Shown here: positions 27,873-37,822 of the stretch, piece by piece
How the letters are laid out: the number at the start of each line of letters is the position of its first letter
How positions within the stretch are numbered: the stretch's first letter is position 1
Assembly (NCBI RefSeq): GCF_000019525.1
Contig: NC_010506.1
Span: 4,960,001 to 5,024,000, forward strand
DNA length: 64,000 nt
Direction: 5' to 3'
Source: Shewanella woodyi ATCC 51908
Lineage (GTDB): Bacteria > Pseudomonadota > Gammaproteobacteria > Enterobacterales > Shewanellaceae
The notes under the pieces: generated by a model
What the model was told of the DNA's origin: nothing
Database searches by the model: none
What the model saw: only the letters and a program-made list of their open reading frames with translations
Program-made: the position numbers and the translations under genes

Positions 27873-28604
27873 ATGATCGCACCCGAACAGTTAGTTCAAC
27901 TCTCAGGTATCACTAAGACCTTTGTCGATGGTGACCAACGCCATACAGTGTTGAACAGGCTAGATCTCACGCTTTCTCAGGGAGAAACCATAGCGCTAAC
28001 TGGCGCCAGCGGCAGTGGTAAAAGCACCCTGCTTAATCTCATCGCAGGGTTCGAGAGAGATGATGCTCACTCTGCAGTCACAAATTCTACCTCTTTGACT
28101 GCCTACTCAAGCGATACAAGCAGCGGTACACTCACCCTACTCGGTCAAGATACCACCCGTTGGAAAGACAGGGATTGGAGCCAATTTCGCCAAACCTCTT
28201 TGGGTGTTGTTTTTCAGCAGTTTAATCTACTCACGCCACTCAATGTCAAAGATAACATCGCCTTTCCCCTCAGGCTCAATGGTCAAGATTGGAACCCTTG
28301 GTGCACGCATCTGGCTAACACTTTAGGCCTAAATGAACTATTAAACCGTCATGTAGAGAGCTTATCTGGTGGACAACAGCAACGAGTAGCAATCGCGCGA
28401 GCTCTAGCCCACAAACCACCACTCATTTTGGCCGATGAGCCCACCGGAAACCTAGATCAAACAGCTAGTATGGAGGTAATGCGACTCCTATGTGAACTGG
28501 CTGGTGAGCATAAAACCTCAATTTTAATGGTGACCCACAGCCTAGAGTGCGCCAATTTTATGCTTCGAAGGTGGCACTTGGACAGAGGCAAGATCCATGA
28601 GTAA
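27873..28604 (+). CDS. ABC transporter ATPase (LolD/MacB-type)
   Basis: A 243-aa ATPase with Walker [10 protein letters not shown] (44-52), Q-loop VVFQQ, signature LSGGQQQR (164-171) and Walker B LILADEP (184-190). An extra polar Ser/Thr-rich insertion of about 20 residues (66-85) separates Walker A from the Q-loop, longer than in LolD. It is the first gene of a three-gene unit with a large FtsX-like permease and an AttH-like lipoprotein, an arrangement typical of export or lipid/lipoprotein handling systems. Confidence 0.92.
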   Translation: MIAPEQLVQLSGITKTFVDGDQRHTVLNRLDLTLSQGETIALTGASGSGKSTLLNLIAGFERDDAHSAVTNSTSLTAYSSDTSSGTLTLLGQDTTRWKDRDWSQFRQTSLGVVFQQFNLLTPLNVKDNIAFPLRLNGQDWNPWCTHLANTLGLNELLNRHVESLSGGQQQRVAIARALAHKPPLILADEPTGNLDQTASMEVMRLLCELAGEHKTSILMVTHSLECANFMLRRWHLDRGKIHE

Positions 28605-28652
28605 AACAGCAAAAAATACAGCAGCGAGTTTATTATGCGAGCTCATTAATCG

Positions 28653-31175
28653 ATGAATAACTTCTGGCTGAGCCTCACTGTTTTTATCAGTCACTACCGT
28701 CAAGCCCCACTCCAAGCTGGCGCGATCACTATCGGCATCATATTGGCTGTAATGCTACTCACAGGTGTGCGGGCCACCAATGAAAACGCAATTAAAAGCT
28801 ATAGCTCTGTCACAGAGCTATTAAGCCAACAAGCTAAATGGAACATCACCCCAAGCCTAGGTAAGAAACACTTAGATGAGTCACTCTATTTCGACATTCG
28901 CGCAGCTGGATTTAACCAGAGTCTGCCAGTCATTGAAGGGGTTGCCACCAGTACAGATAACAGACGATGGCGAATACAGGGAAGTGATTTAATCGCTGCA
29001 TTAAGTTCAACCTTGAGCAACAGTGATAACAGCAGCCAAACCAACTCAGAGAACAGTCACAGCCAACCCGCTCTTTTCTCCACAGCTATCCCACTTGGGA
29101 AACTGCTATCGGGTACTCCTATCGTTATCATGAGCCAATCGATGGCTAAACAGTTCGATAAAGAGCCTAAATTCTCGCTCTCTGGCATAGAGCTTGAGAT
29201 AGTCGCTCTCGATGATAGTAGTCAATTAGGTTCGAGTATCTTAATGGATATCTCTTTAGCGCAGAAGATACTCAAGCAGACGGGGCAGCTAAGCTATATC
29301 GCGCTATTTAGTGATGTCTCAAACCAGAGAGTTCAGCTTGAAACCCTGCTCGGCAAACGCGGCAACCTGATTGAAAGTGATAACGGTGATAGTCTCACCG
29401 CCCTAACTGAGAGTTTTCATTTGAACCTAACAGCCATGAGTTTACTGGCTTTTGTTGTGGGATTATTTATCGCTTATAACGGAGTTAGGTACAGCTTACT
29501 CAAGAGGCAACGATTGCTCACTCAGCTGCAACAGCTAGGGGTAAATAAAGCTGCCTTGATGTCTGCATTGCTCACAGAACTGGCTATCTTAGTACTATTG
29601 GGGTCTATAGCAGGCTTTATCTTAGGTCTTCAGCTAAGTCACTGGTTACAACCTATGGTTTCAGTCACCCTTGAGCAGCTCTATGGCGCTAAAATTCTAC
29701 CTGGAAACTGGCAGTGGTCCTGGCTGTTTCAAGCATTTGCTTTAACCCTTTTCGCTGCACTTGCAGCATGTAGCTCACTCCTACTCCAATTAACCCGCCA
29801 AGCTTTATCGGGAAGCTCTAACCATTTTACCCAGATAAGCAATACGGCTAAGGTACAAAAATATCAGCTATTCACGGCGCTTTTTCTAGGCACAATCGCT
29901 TGTATACTCCTGCCTTTAAGTCAAGATTATCGCTATACCATGGCGCTGCTCGGGCTCGTTATCATCGCCATTCCACTAGCATTGCCTACCTCTTTAACCA
30001 TCATGGTTAACCTACTGCTTACGTGTATCAATAAACTCCAGCAAAAGATTGGGTTTAAAGGGTTACTGCATTATCAGATAGCGGAAACTAAAGAGTTAAT
30101 CGCGCCGCTCTCTCTGGCCATGATGGCAATGCTGCTTGCACTCACCGCCAATATTTCAATGAATACCTTAGTAGGAAGTTTCGAAACGACCCTCAAGCAG
30201 TGGTTAGAATCACGTTTACATGCTGAACTCTATATCAGACCCGCCGCCGATCAGATGCTAGAGGTGGAAAGCTTCTTAGCTAAACAAGCTGGTGTCGATG
30301 CCGTTTATAAACAGTGGTACCTAAGGAGCCAACATGAGAAGCTACCTATTAACTTAGTCACCCGTGATGAAGTCTCTTTAAGGGAAACCACAGTACTAAA
30401 ATCATCCCTCAAAAGTCTCTGGCCTGAACTGCAAAGAGGTACACAGGTGATGATAAGTGAGCCTCTGGCCATCAAGCTCCAGATTAACTTAGGTGACGAA
30501 TTAACCTTAGCTGCGATCCCAAGTAAGCGTTTTACTGTTGGCGGCATATTCTATGACTATGGCAATCCTTATGGTGAGATTATTACCTCACCTAAGGTAT
30601 GGAAAGAGCAGGATTTTCCAGCTACCCCCTTAAGTTTGGCGGTGGGTTATCAAGGTAAAACAGATAGATTAAAACAGGCTTTACAGGAACAGTTTTCCAT
30701 CCCTGATGCGATGATCTACAGTCAAGAGAAGATAAAGCAGCAAGCGATTATCATGTTTAAAAAAACCTTCTCTATTACTCAGGTACTCAATACATTAACT
30801 CTTCTTGTCGCGGCTATCGGTCTCTTTAGCGCCTGCTTTATGCTAACTCAAGCCAGAATGGCGCCTATGGCTCGTCTATACACATTGGGAGTTAGCAGGG
30901 TACAACTCACCCAGATGGTGTTCATTCAGATGGGGATCATTGTCTTGTTTACCTGCTTTGTCGCACTGCCGACCGGTGCGATATTAGGCTATCTGTTGAT
31001 CTATAAGGTCACTTTGCAAGCATTTGGTTGGAGCATCGCCATGGAGTGGGACTGGTTAGCCTACGGCAAAGTGGTAGCCCTTGCACTTGTCGCAAGCTTA
31101 TTTGCTGTTGCGCTGCCTCTGTATCAGCAGACTAAAAAGCCACTTATCTCCAGCTTACAAAGTGAGGTTTTATAA
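28653..31175 (+). CDS. FtsX-like ABC permease, 840 aa
   Basis: A large permease with a first transmembrane segment at about 15-35, an extracytoplasmic domain, three helices near 265-400, further central helices near 410-510, a second extracytoplasmic domain, and three C-terminal helices (740-830). This is the duplicated FtsX arrangement of YbbP-type permeases. It pairs with the ATPase 48 bases upstream. Its stop overlaps the ATG of the next gene by one base (TAATG), indicating translational coupling. Substrate unknown. Confidence 0.88.
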   Translation: MNNFWLSLTVFISHYRQAPLQAGAITIGIILAVMLLTGVRATNENAIKSYSSVTELLSQQAKWNITPSLGKKHLDESLYFDIRAAGFNQSLPVIEGVATSTDNRRWRIQGSDLIAALSSTLSNSDNSSQTNSENSHSQPALFSTAIPLGKLLSGTPIVIMSQSMAKQFDKEPKFSLSGIELEIVALDDSSQLGSSILMDISLAQKILKQTGQLSYIALFSDVSNQRVQLETLLGKRGNLIESDNGDSLTALTESFHLNLTAMSLLAFVVGLFIAYNGVRYSLLKRQRLLTQLQQLGVNKAALMSALLTELAILVLLGSIAGFILGLQLSHWLQPMVSVTLEQLYGAKILPGNWQWSWLFQAFALTLFAALAACSSLLLQLTRQALSGSSNHFTQISNTAKVQKYQLFTALFLGTIACILLPLSQDYRYTMALLGLVIIAIPLALPTSLTIMVNLLLTCINKLQQKIGFKGLLHYQIAETKELIAPLSLAMMAMLLALTANISMNTLVGSFETTLKQWLESRLHAELYIRPAADQMLEVESFLAKQAGVDAVYKQWYLRSQHEKLPINLVTRDEVSLRETTVLKSSLKSLWPELQRGTQVMISEPLAIKLQINLGDELTLAAIPSKRFTVGGIFYDYGNPYGEIITSPKVWKEQDFPATPLSLAVGYQGKTDRLKQALQEQFSIPDAMIYSQEKIKQQAIIMFKKTFSITQVLNTLTLLVAAIGLFSACFMLTQARMAPMARLYTLGVSRVQLTQMVFIQMGIIVLFTCFVALPTGAILGYLLIYKVTLQAFGWSIAMEWDWLAYGKVVALALVASLFAVALPLYQQTKKPLISSLQSEVL

Positions 31176-32347
31176 TGGCGATTGTTCAGATACAGATAAC
31201 TCGAAAAAATATCACCGCAATCATCTTAGCTCTAACCATAAGCTTTATGCTATTTGCCTGCTCTAAAGCGCAAAACACAGAGCAAGCCGTTTCAATGGGT
31301 AAGCTAATGGGTCACTCTCAAGAGGGAGCAGGTCAAACCTATACTCCAGTCGAGAAAAGCCGAGCTATCTCTTTTCCTCAAGACCATTTAGCTCACAATG
31401 ACTTTCGTCAAGAGTGGTGGTATTTAACCGCTAATTTAGAGACTGAGCAGGGGAAAAAACTTGGCCTACAGTGGACCCAATTTCGAATCGCGCTAACGCC
31501 TGAAGAGCTCTTCTCTGCCTCAGATGAGAAGACAGAAAATGAACAGTCTGAGAAAAACAGCTGGGTAAGCAAACAGCTCTATATGACTCATGCTGCTGTC
31601 ACCACACAAGAGCAACATTTCGCCGAAGAGAGGTGGTCCAGACAGCACCCAATGCTTGCGGATGTATCAACAGCGCCACTTACCATAAAAATCGATAACT
31701 GGCGCTGGATAGGCACAGGCGACGAGCTGTTTCCTGCCTCACTCGCAGTAGATGGCGACCAGTTTAGTTATCAATTATCTTTAAACGCTAATGCTCCCTA
31801 CCAGTTACAAGGTGAACAAGGTTATAGCATTAAAAGTGCAGATGGCTCAGTGGCTTCACACTACTATAGCCAGCCTTTTATTCAGGTCTCAGGTCAAGTC
31901 ACCCTTCAGGGTGAATCCCATCAAGTGACAGGAGAGGCCTGGCTAGACAGAGAGTGGAGTTCACAGTTTTTAAATAAAGATCAAGCAGGCTGGGACTGGT
32001 TTGCACTCAGGCTAGATGATGGATCTACCTTGATGCTGTTTCAACTTAGGGGAGAGCCAGACAGTGAAACTAGTTTCTACAGTGGTCGACGTATGTTTGC
32101 CGATGGCAGTGGCCGCAACATTGGGTCTGATGAGATAGCAATAGAGGTGCTAGACTGGCATCAGATAGACACTAGCCGCTATCCAATATCATGGAAAATT
32201 AATATCCCTTCGGAGAGTATTCAACTCACAACCCAGGCCTTGAATCCAGATGCAAAAATACCTCTAAGCATCAGTTATTGGGAGGGGCCAGTGGTGATAT
32301 CTGGCAGTCATCAAGGTGAAGGCTATATGGAACTAACGGGATACTAA
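31175..32347 (+). CDS. AttH/CrtC-like lipocalin-fold lipoprotein
   Basis: A 390-aa protein with a lipobox (MLFACS, Cys at about 29). The body matches the AttH/carotenoid 1,2-hydratase-like family: HNDFRQEWWYLTANL near 71-85, GEAWLDREWSSQF near 250, and the terminal YWEGPVVISG..GEGYMELTGY. It is predicted to be an outer-membrane-anchored, double-lipocalin protein. In many proteobacteria it is encoded with the same ATPase/permease pair, implying a shared pathway, perhaps handling hydrophobic molecules. It overlaps the permease gene by one base. Confidence 0.85.
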   Translation: MAIVQIQITRKNITAIILALTISFMLFACSKAQNTEQAVSMGKLMGHSQEGAGQTYTPVEKSRAISFPQDHLAHNDFRQEWWYLTANLETEQGKKLGLQWTQFRIALTPEELFSASDEKTENEQSEKNSWVSKQLYMTHAAVTTQEQHFAEERWSRQHPMLADVSTAPLTIKIDNWRWIGTGDELFPASLAVDGDQFSYQLSLNANAPYQLQGEQGYSIKSADGSVASHYYSQPFIQVSGQVTLQGESHQVTGEAWLDREWSSQFLNKDQAGWDWFALRLDDGSTLMLFQLRGEPDSETSFYSGRRMFADGSGRNIGSDEIAIEVLDWHQIDTSRYPISWKINIPSESIQLTTQALNPDAKIPLSISYWEGPVVISGSHQGEGYMELTGY

Positions 32348-32560
32348 CTTTAGGTTCTAGCAGACTCAGGCTTAAACATATCTGACTTAAATTAACACCA
32401 GTCAATCCCACTACCTCTAAATGATAATAACTATCATATTTCATGGGGATAACAACTCTCCTATCTAACGAACAAAAATCGTTCACTAAATAAGCTTTTT
32501 ATGAACTAATCTATCAATTAATCAAAGTGTTCTAGCCGATATAAACAATAAAGGTCAAAA

Positions 32561-32576
32561 TGTGAACTCCATCACG
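32561..32576 (+). promoter_or_regulatory. CRP-type site upstream of nap
   Basis: TGTGAACTCCATCACG matches TGTGA-N6-TCACA at nine of ten defined bases, about 160 bases upstream of napD. In Shewanella, CRP is a main activator of anaerobic respiration genes (established knowledge). The assignment here is by sequence only. Confidence 0.6.
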
Positions 32577-32585
32577 CACAAAATA

Positions 32586-32599
32586 TTGATCTTGATCGA
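32586..32599 (+). promoter_or_regulatory. FNR/EtrA-like site upstream of nap
   Basis: TTGATCTTGATCGA matches the FNR consensus TTGAT-N4-ATCAA at eight of ten defined positions. It lies ten bases downstream of the CRP-type site. Confidence 0.45.
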
Positions 32600-32612
32600 C
32601 TAATACCTCAGA

Positions 32613-32628
32613 TACCCCTTACTAGGTA
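32613..32628 (+). promoter_or_regulatory. NarP/NarL-like 7-2-7 site upstream of nap
   Basis: TACCCCTTACTAGGTA fits the inverted heptamer pattern TACYYMT-N2-AKRRGTA except at one position. It lies about 110 bases upstream of the napD start, appropriate for nitrate-dependent activation. Confidence 0.55.
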
Positions 32629-32736
32629 TACCCACAAAATATGTAAGGTCTAGACTCGATAGTAACTTAGATAGGTAGCGCTCCTAAAACTAATCCCAAC
32701 TGCTGCCTGTCACTTCTACGTCGAGGTAAAACAGAG

Positions 32737-32988
32737 ATGAGTCAGGAATATCATGTTACCAGTCTGGTCGTACACGCAGCACCCGCTGAAGTTTCACAAG
32801 TAGAAGCCAAGATACGCTCACTCGATGGTGCGGATATTCATGCCGTGACCTACGAAGGTAAGTTTGTGATCACCTTAGAGGGCAAGACACAAAAATCTAT
32901 CTTAGATAACGTCGAAGCGATAAATGCCTTTGAAGGGGTTCTCAACAGCAGCCTGGTCTATCACCAAGTGGAGCCTATAGCAGAGTAA
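32737..32988 (+). CDS. napD: NapD, periplasmic nitrate reductase chaperone
   Basis: An 83-aa NapD: the ferredoxin-like pattern YHVTSLVVHAAP at the start and the VITLEG..QKSILDNVEAINAFEGVLNSSLVYHQ ending (in pieces at about 47-77) are typical. It is a cytoplasmic chaperone that binds the NapA Tat signal during cofactor insertion. It is the first gene of the nap operon, and 89 bases separate it from napA. Confidence 0.95.
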   Translation: MSQEYHVTSLVVHAAPAEVSQVEAKIRSLDGADIHAVTYEGKFVITLEGKTQKSILDNVEAINAFEGVLNSSLVYHQVEPIAE

Positions 32989-33077
32989 ACCCTGAAGTAA
33001 CAAGCTGAAAAGCAATAATAAGATCTAATACTAACATCAATAAATTTAAGCAAGAAAACAGAAGAGTGAGGAACACC

Positions 33078-35558
33078 ATGAGCATTAGCCGTCGCGAGTT
33101 TCTAAAAGCCAACGCTGCCGTTGCCGCTGCAACCACAGTTGGTGTGACTCTGCCAGTGAGGATAGTTGAAGCCGCTGAGCAGAAAGATAACATCAAGTGG
33201 GATAAAGCCCCCTGCCGTTTTTGTGGCGTAGGCTGTAGCGTTTTGGTAGGCACTAATAATGGCAAAGTCGTTGCCACAAAAGGTGACCCACAGAGCCCAG
33301 TTAATAAAGGCCTTAATTGCATTAAAGGCTACTTCCTATCGAAAATCATGTATGGAAAGGATCGTCTAACAACGCCACTTCTACGTATGACCGATGGAAA
33401 GTACGATAAGGAGGGTGAGTTTACCCCAATCAGCTGGGATAGCGCCTTTGATATCATGGCTGAGAAGTGGAAACACACTCTAAAAGCTAAAGGGCCAACC
33501 GCAGTCGGTATGTTTGGCTCTGGTCAGTGGACTGTGTGGGAGGGCTATGCGGCCTCTAAACTGCACAAGGCGGGTTTCCTCACCAACAATATCGACCCTA
33601 ATGCTCGTCACTGTATGGCATCTGCGGTAGGTGGCTTTATGCGCACCTTTGGCATTGATGAGCCGATGGGCTGTTATGATGACTTAGAAGCCGCTGACCA
33701 CTTCGTGTTGTGGGGCGCCAACATGGCAGAGATGCACCCAATTCTATGGGCTCGCCTGTCAGATCGCCGCTTAAGCAGTCCAACGAGTCGCGTTCACGTA
33801 CTCTCTACTTTTGAAAACCGTAGTTTCGATCTCGCCGATAACGCCATGGTTTTCCGCCCTCAATCAGACCTAGTGATCCTTAACTACATCGCAAACTACA
33901 TTATCCAAAACGATGCAGTTAACCAAGAGTTTGTTAACAAGCACACTAAATTTGCACTAGGCACCACTGATATCGGTTATGGCCTTCGTCCTGAGCACCC
34001 ATTAGAGCAGAAAGCGAAGAATCCAGGTAATGGAAAGTCGGCGCCAATAAGCTTCGATGAATATGCAAAATTTGTCAGCACTTATACCCTTGAGTACGCG
34101 GCCAAGATGAGTGGCGTAGAACCTGAAAAACTCGAAGAGATGGCCAAAGCTTATGCCGATCCATCCATCAAGGTAATGAGTTTGTGGACCATGGGCATCA
34201 ACCAACATACACGTGGTGTTTGGGCAAATAATATGCTCTACAATATCCACTTATTAACGGGTAAGATCGCCACACCGGGTAACAGTCCATTCTCGCTAAC
34301 AGGCCAGCCATCAGCTTGCGGAACCGCACGTGAAGTGGGTACCTTCGCTCATCGTCTGCCAGCAGATATGGTCGTGAAAAACCCTAAACACAGAGCACTA
34401 TCAGAAAAGTTGTGGCAACTTCCTGAAGGCACCATACCACCAAAACCTGGCTACCATGCCGTGCTTCAGAGCCGTATGCTCAAAGATGGCAAACTTAACT
34501 GCTACTGGACCATGTGTACCAACAATATGCAGGCAGGTCCTAACATTAACGATGAAATTTACCCTGGATTCCGTAACCCAGAGAACTTTATTGTCGTGTC
34601 AGACCCCTACCCAACTGTCACTGCAATGGCTGCAGATCTTATTCTACCTACGGCAATGTGGGTGGAGAAAGAGGGCGCATACGGTAATGCCGAGCGTCGT
34701 ACTCAGATGTGGCATCAACAGGTGAAAGCTCCGCAAGGGGCTAAGTCAGATCTGTGGCAGCTGGTTGAGTTCTCAAAGCGCTTCAAGGTTGCAGAAGTTT
34801 GGCCTGCTGAGTTAATCGCTAAGAAGCCTGAGTATGCCGATAAGACACTCTTTGACGTGCTATTTGCTAACGGCGAGGTCAATAAGTTCCCAACATCGGA
34901 CTGTAAGGGTGAGTTAAACGAAGAGTCTGATCACTTTGGCTTCTACCTGCAAAAAGGTCTGTATGAGGAGTACGCTCAGTTTACTCGTGGTCATAAGCAT
35001 GACCTTGCAGATTTCGATACCTACCATGAAACTCGCGGCCTACGTTGGCCAGTGGTGGATGGCAAAGAGACACTGCGCCGCTTCTCGAAAGGCGATCCCT
35101 ACCTCAAGGCAGGTGAAGAGTTTAACTTCTACGGTAAACCGGATGGCAAAGCGGTGATTTTCGCACTGCCATTTGAACCAGCAGCAGAGGAGCCAAACGA
35201 AGAGTTTGACCTATGGATGTCAACAGGCCGAGTACTCGAACACTGGCATACAGGCTCTATGACAGCCCGAGTACCTGAGTTATATCGCGCTTACCCTGAC
35301 GCCCAAATCTTTCTCCACCCAGAAGATGCCAAGGCCCGAGGCCTAAAGCGTGGAGATGAAGTCATCGTAGCCTCGCCTCGCGGTGAAGTGAAAACACGGG
35401 TCGAGACTAAAGGTCGAAACAAGCCACCGAGAGGCGTGGTATTTGTGCCATTCTTCGATGCTCGCCAGTTGGTGAATAAGCTTTTACTAGACGCGACGGA
35501 TCCGCTCTCGAAAGAGACAGATTTTAAGAAGTGCCCCGTCAAAGTAATGAAAGCCTAA
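33078..35558 (+). CDS. napA: NapA, periplasmic nitrate reductase catalytic subunit
   Basis: An 826-aa molybdoenzyme that reduces nitrate to nitrite in the periplasm. A Tat signal (SRREFLK, residues 4-10, with the A-rich hydrophobic stretch) is followed by the 4Fe-4S motif C-x2-C-x3-C at CRFCGVGC and a fourth Cys in GLNCIKGY. The molybdenum ligand is C179 in ARHCMASA. The C-terminal MGD-binding domain ([18 protein letters not shown]) is complete. The ATG at 33078 has GAGG eight bases upstream and gives the normal Tat N-terminus, whereas the in-frame GTG at 33066 does not add signal features. Length is as expected for the family. Confidence 0.97.
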   Translation: MSISRREFLKANAAVAAATTVGVTLPVRIVEAAEQKDNIKWDKAPCRFCGVGCSVLVGTNNGKVVATKGDPQSPVNKGLNCIKGYFLSKIMYGKDRLTTPLLRMTDGKYDKEGEFTPISWDSAFDIMAEKWKHTLKAKGPTAVGMFGSGQWTVWEGYAASKLHKAGFLTNNIDPNARHCMASAVGGFMRTFGIDEPMGCYDDLEAADHFVLWGANMAEMHPILWARLSDRRLSSPTSRVHVLSTFENRSFDLADNAMVFRPQSDLVILNYIANYIIQNDAVNQEFVNKHTKFALGTTDIGYGLRPEHPLEQKAKNPGNGKSAPISFDEYAKFVSTYTLEYAAKMSGVEPEKLEEMAKAYADPSIKVMSLWTMGINQHTRGVWANNMLYNIHLLTGKIATPGNSPFSLTGQPSACGTAREVGTFAHRLPADMVVKNPKHRALSEKLWQLPEGTIPPKPGYHAVLQSRMLKDGKLNCYWTMCTNNMQAGPNINDEIYPGFRNPENFIVVSDPYPTVTAMAADLILPTAMWVEKEGAYGNAERRTQMWHQQVKAPQGAKSDLWQLVEFSKRFKVAEVWPAELIAKKPEYADKTLFDVLFANGEVNKFPTSDCKGELNEESDHFGFYLQKGLYEEYAQFTRGHKHDLADFDTYHETRGLRWPVVDGKETLRRFSKGDPYLKAGEEFNFYGKPDGKAVIFALPFEPAAEEPNEEFDLWMSTGRVLEHWHTGSMTARVPELYRAYPDAQIFLHPEDAKARGLKRGDEVIVASPRGEVKTRVETKGRNKPPRGVVFVPFFDARQLVNKLLLDATDPLSKETDFKKCPVKVMKA

Positions 35559-35584
35559 TGTGCCTAAATAGCGGAGAACAAACG

Positions 35585-36013
35585 ATGAAGAAATTATTCA
35601 CTGCAGCGGCGCTTATCATGGCGCTGGGTGCTTGCTCTGGTCAGCAAACCAATACACAAGCTGATCCGGTCAATATTAACTCTCTAGGAAAGTCTGAGAT
35701 CACAGAGGTGCGCGCCGCCGATGCGATGCCTCTCTATCCCAAACGCGGTAAGTCAATTGAGCGAGATTTTGTCCACCAGCCCCCTATGATCCCCCATAAG
35801 GCGGATTATAAGATCACCATGAAGAAAAATGGCTGTATGTCATGTCATAGCTGGGATAAAGCTGAGAAGCGTAAGGCAACGCCTATCGATATCTCACATG
35901 TTAAAGATGAGAAAGGCAGTCTGAACAATCAATATTACTCATGCTCTCAATGCCATGCTCCTATGGCTGAGAACAAGCAACCACTGGTCGAGAACACTTT
36001 TTCGAATAACTAG
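35585..36013 (+). CDS. napB: NapB, diheme electron-transfer subunit
   Basis: A 142-aa diheme c-type cytochrome with two CxxCH sites (CMSCH and CSQCH) that passes electrons to NapA. The signal peptide ends ALGACSG, which resembles a lipobox, so it may be a lipoprotein rather than freely soluble. The start at 35585 has GGAG eight bases upstream, and an in-frame upstream GTG is less likely. No napC, napG, napH or napF is encoded here. The quinol oxidase must be elsewhere, with CymA the usual donor in Shewanella (inference). A strong terminator follows. Confidence 0.95.
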   Translation: MKKLFTAAALIMALGACSGQQTNTQADPVNINSLGKSEITEVRAADAMPLYPKRGKSIERDFVHQPPMIPHKADYKITMKKNGCMSCHSWDKAEKRKATPIDISHVKDEKGSLNNQYYSCSQCHAPMAENKQPLVENTFSNN

Positions 36014-36034
36014 ATGCTAGAGTAAACTGTTAAT

Positions 36035-36062
36035 ATAAAACCACCTTTTCAGGTGGTTTTAT
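36035..36062 (+). terminator. nap operon terminator
   Basis: An 11-bp stem ATAAAACCACC / GGTGGTTTTAT has a six-base loop and is followed by ATTTTCCC, 22 bases after napB. Confidence 0.85.
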
Positions 36063-36205
36063 ATTTTCCCGACTCTAGGCTAACAATCTTAACTACTAAC
36101 ATCTCCTAAAAAATAACTACTCTTTTTAAGATTAAAACCACTCTTTTTTGCTCATTTTTAAATCAAGCCTTCTGATATGTTAAATAAAACACAAGGAAGC
36201 ATCAA

Positions 36206-37822
36206 ATGAGCAACAATCAAAAAACTGAACAAAACAAAGAGCAGCTGACCGATGATGTTATACGCCTTGGTGTCGATGTTGGCGGAACCAACACCGACGC
36301 GGTATTAATTTGTGGCCATCACGTACTCGCCAGTACTAAACAAACAACCACAGACAATATTTATCAAGGAATTGAAAGTGCTGTAACAGAAGTGCTGCAA
36401 CAAGCGGGTCTGAGTAGTGACAAAATTGATTTCTGTATGATAGGCACCACCCAGTTTACCAATGCGTTTGTCCAACGCCGTGAACTCAATGGAGTTGCGA
36501 TTATACGGCTCGGATCACCCACAGCCAAAGCATTGCCCCCTCTAACGGGGTGGCCTCAATCCATGCTCGACAGTTTCGAACAGCAAGTTTTCATGTTTCC
36601 TGGTGGCCATCACTTCAATGGTGCGGTGAACAGCGAATTTAGCGAGGCATCCCTAGACACTGTTATTGACAGTATTTTAACCAATTCACTCACATCAGTG
36701 GCTATTAGCTCTATTTTCTCACCTGTTAATCAAGAGTTTGAGCTAAGAGCAAAACAATACTTGCAGACACATTGCCCAAATATTTCAGTAAGCATGTCAC
36801 ATGAAATTGGCCGAGTCGGTATTATTGAACGTGAGAACTCCACCATTATGAATGCCAGTTTAGCGAAATTAGCAGAACGTGTTGTCGACGCTTTTGAAAC
36901 CTCGCTGACTAAACTCAATATCAAGGCTCCGCTCTATATTACCCAAAACGACGGAACCTTGATGACTGCTAATGCAGTGCGTCAATTCCCAGTGATGACA
37001 TTCGCATCAGGCCCCACAAACTCTATGCGAGGCGCTGCATTTCTCAGTGGACAGCAAGAGGCCATTGTTGCTGATATTGGAGGTACTACAACAGATATAG
37101 GCATGTTGATACAAGGGTTTCCACGAGAGTCGAGTATGCATGTCGATATTGGTGGAGTGCGAACCAACTTTCGCATGCCTGATATTATCGCTATCGGGCT
37201 GGGAGGTGGCAGTATCTGTGACCCAGTAAAAGGCACTGTTGGCCCACAATCTGTAGGCTACCTACTAAAAGAGAAAGCTATTAGTTTTGGTGGAGATATA
37301 TTAACCGCCACTGACTGCGCATTAACACGAGATCCAACCTTTATTCATGAGGCTAAACCTGAGCTCGTAAGATTAAAAGCGGCTCAACTTACGCCTATTA
37401 ACCAAGCCATAAATCGGCTTATCTCCCAAGGTATCGACGAGATAAAAACCAGCCGAGTTAAAGTGCCACTGATCTTAGTCGGTGGCGGCCATATTTTAGT
37501 CCATGAAACCCCTTCCGGTATCTCAAAAATCATCCGACCACAGTATGCCGAAGTCGCGAACGCTATCGGTGCCAGCATCGGCATGGTCAGTGGTGATATC
37601 GATCAAATCTTCGATTATGACGAGCTCAATCGTAATGAGAGCCTACAACAGGCCAAAGATTTGGCCACTGAAGCAGCCATAGTCGCTGGGGCAATTCCTG
37701 ACACTGTATCAATACTTGATATACAGGAGATGCCGCTAAGCTACATCAAAGGTCAAGCTACTCGAATTCGTATTCGTGCCACTGGCCAACTATTTTTAAC
37801 TAGCCAGAGGGCATGCTCATGA
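36206..37822 (+). CDS. Hydantoinase/oxoprolinase A-like ATPase-fold protein
   Basis: A 538-aa member of the HyuA/oxoprolinase-A family. The N-terminal phosphate-loop GVDVGGTNTDAVLI (about 22-35), ITQNDGTLM (about 242-250) and DIGGTTTDIGML (about 291-302) are the typical actin-like nucleotide motifs. The family hydrolyses five-membered cyclic amides in an ATP-dependent reaction. It is shorter than full HyuA (about 700), with the C-terminus replaced by the separately encoded DUF917 partner. AAGGAAG precedes the ATG. It is the first gene of an operon and overlaps the next by four bases (ATGA). Confidence 0.85.
   Translation: MSNNQKTEQNKEQLTDDVIRLGVDVGGTNTDAVLICGHHVLASTKQTTTDNIYQGIESAVTEVLQQAGLSSDKIDFCMIGTTQFTNAFVQRRELNGVAIIRLGSPTAKALPPLTGWPQSMLDSFEQQVFMFPGGHHFNGAVNSEFSEASLDTVIDSILTNSLTSVAISSIFSPVNQEFELRAKQYLQTHCPNISVSMSHEIGRVGIIERENSTIMNASLAKLAERVVDAFETSLTKLNIKAPLYITQNDGTLMTANAVRQFPVMTFASGPTNSMRGAAFLSGQQEAIVADIGGTTTDIGMLIQGFPRESSMHVDIGGVRTNFRMPDIIAIGLGGGSICDPVKGTVGPQSVGYLLKEKAISFGGDILTATDCALTRDPTFIHEAKPELVRLKAAQLTPINQAINRLISQGIDEIKTSRVKVPLILVGGGHILVHETPSGISKIIRPQYAEVANAIGASIGMVSGDIDQIFDYDELNRNESLQQAKDLATEAAIVAGAIPDTVSILDIQEMPLSYIKGQATRIRIRATGQLFLTSQRACS

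Noticed and set aside
32420..32437. Fur-box-like AATGATAATAACTATCAT upstream of nap
   Set aside because: Only partly fits the consensus and no iron-related gene follows, so it is likely chance in A+T-rich DNA.
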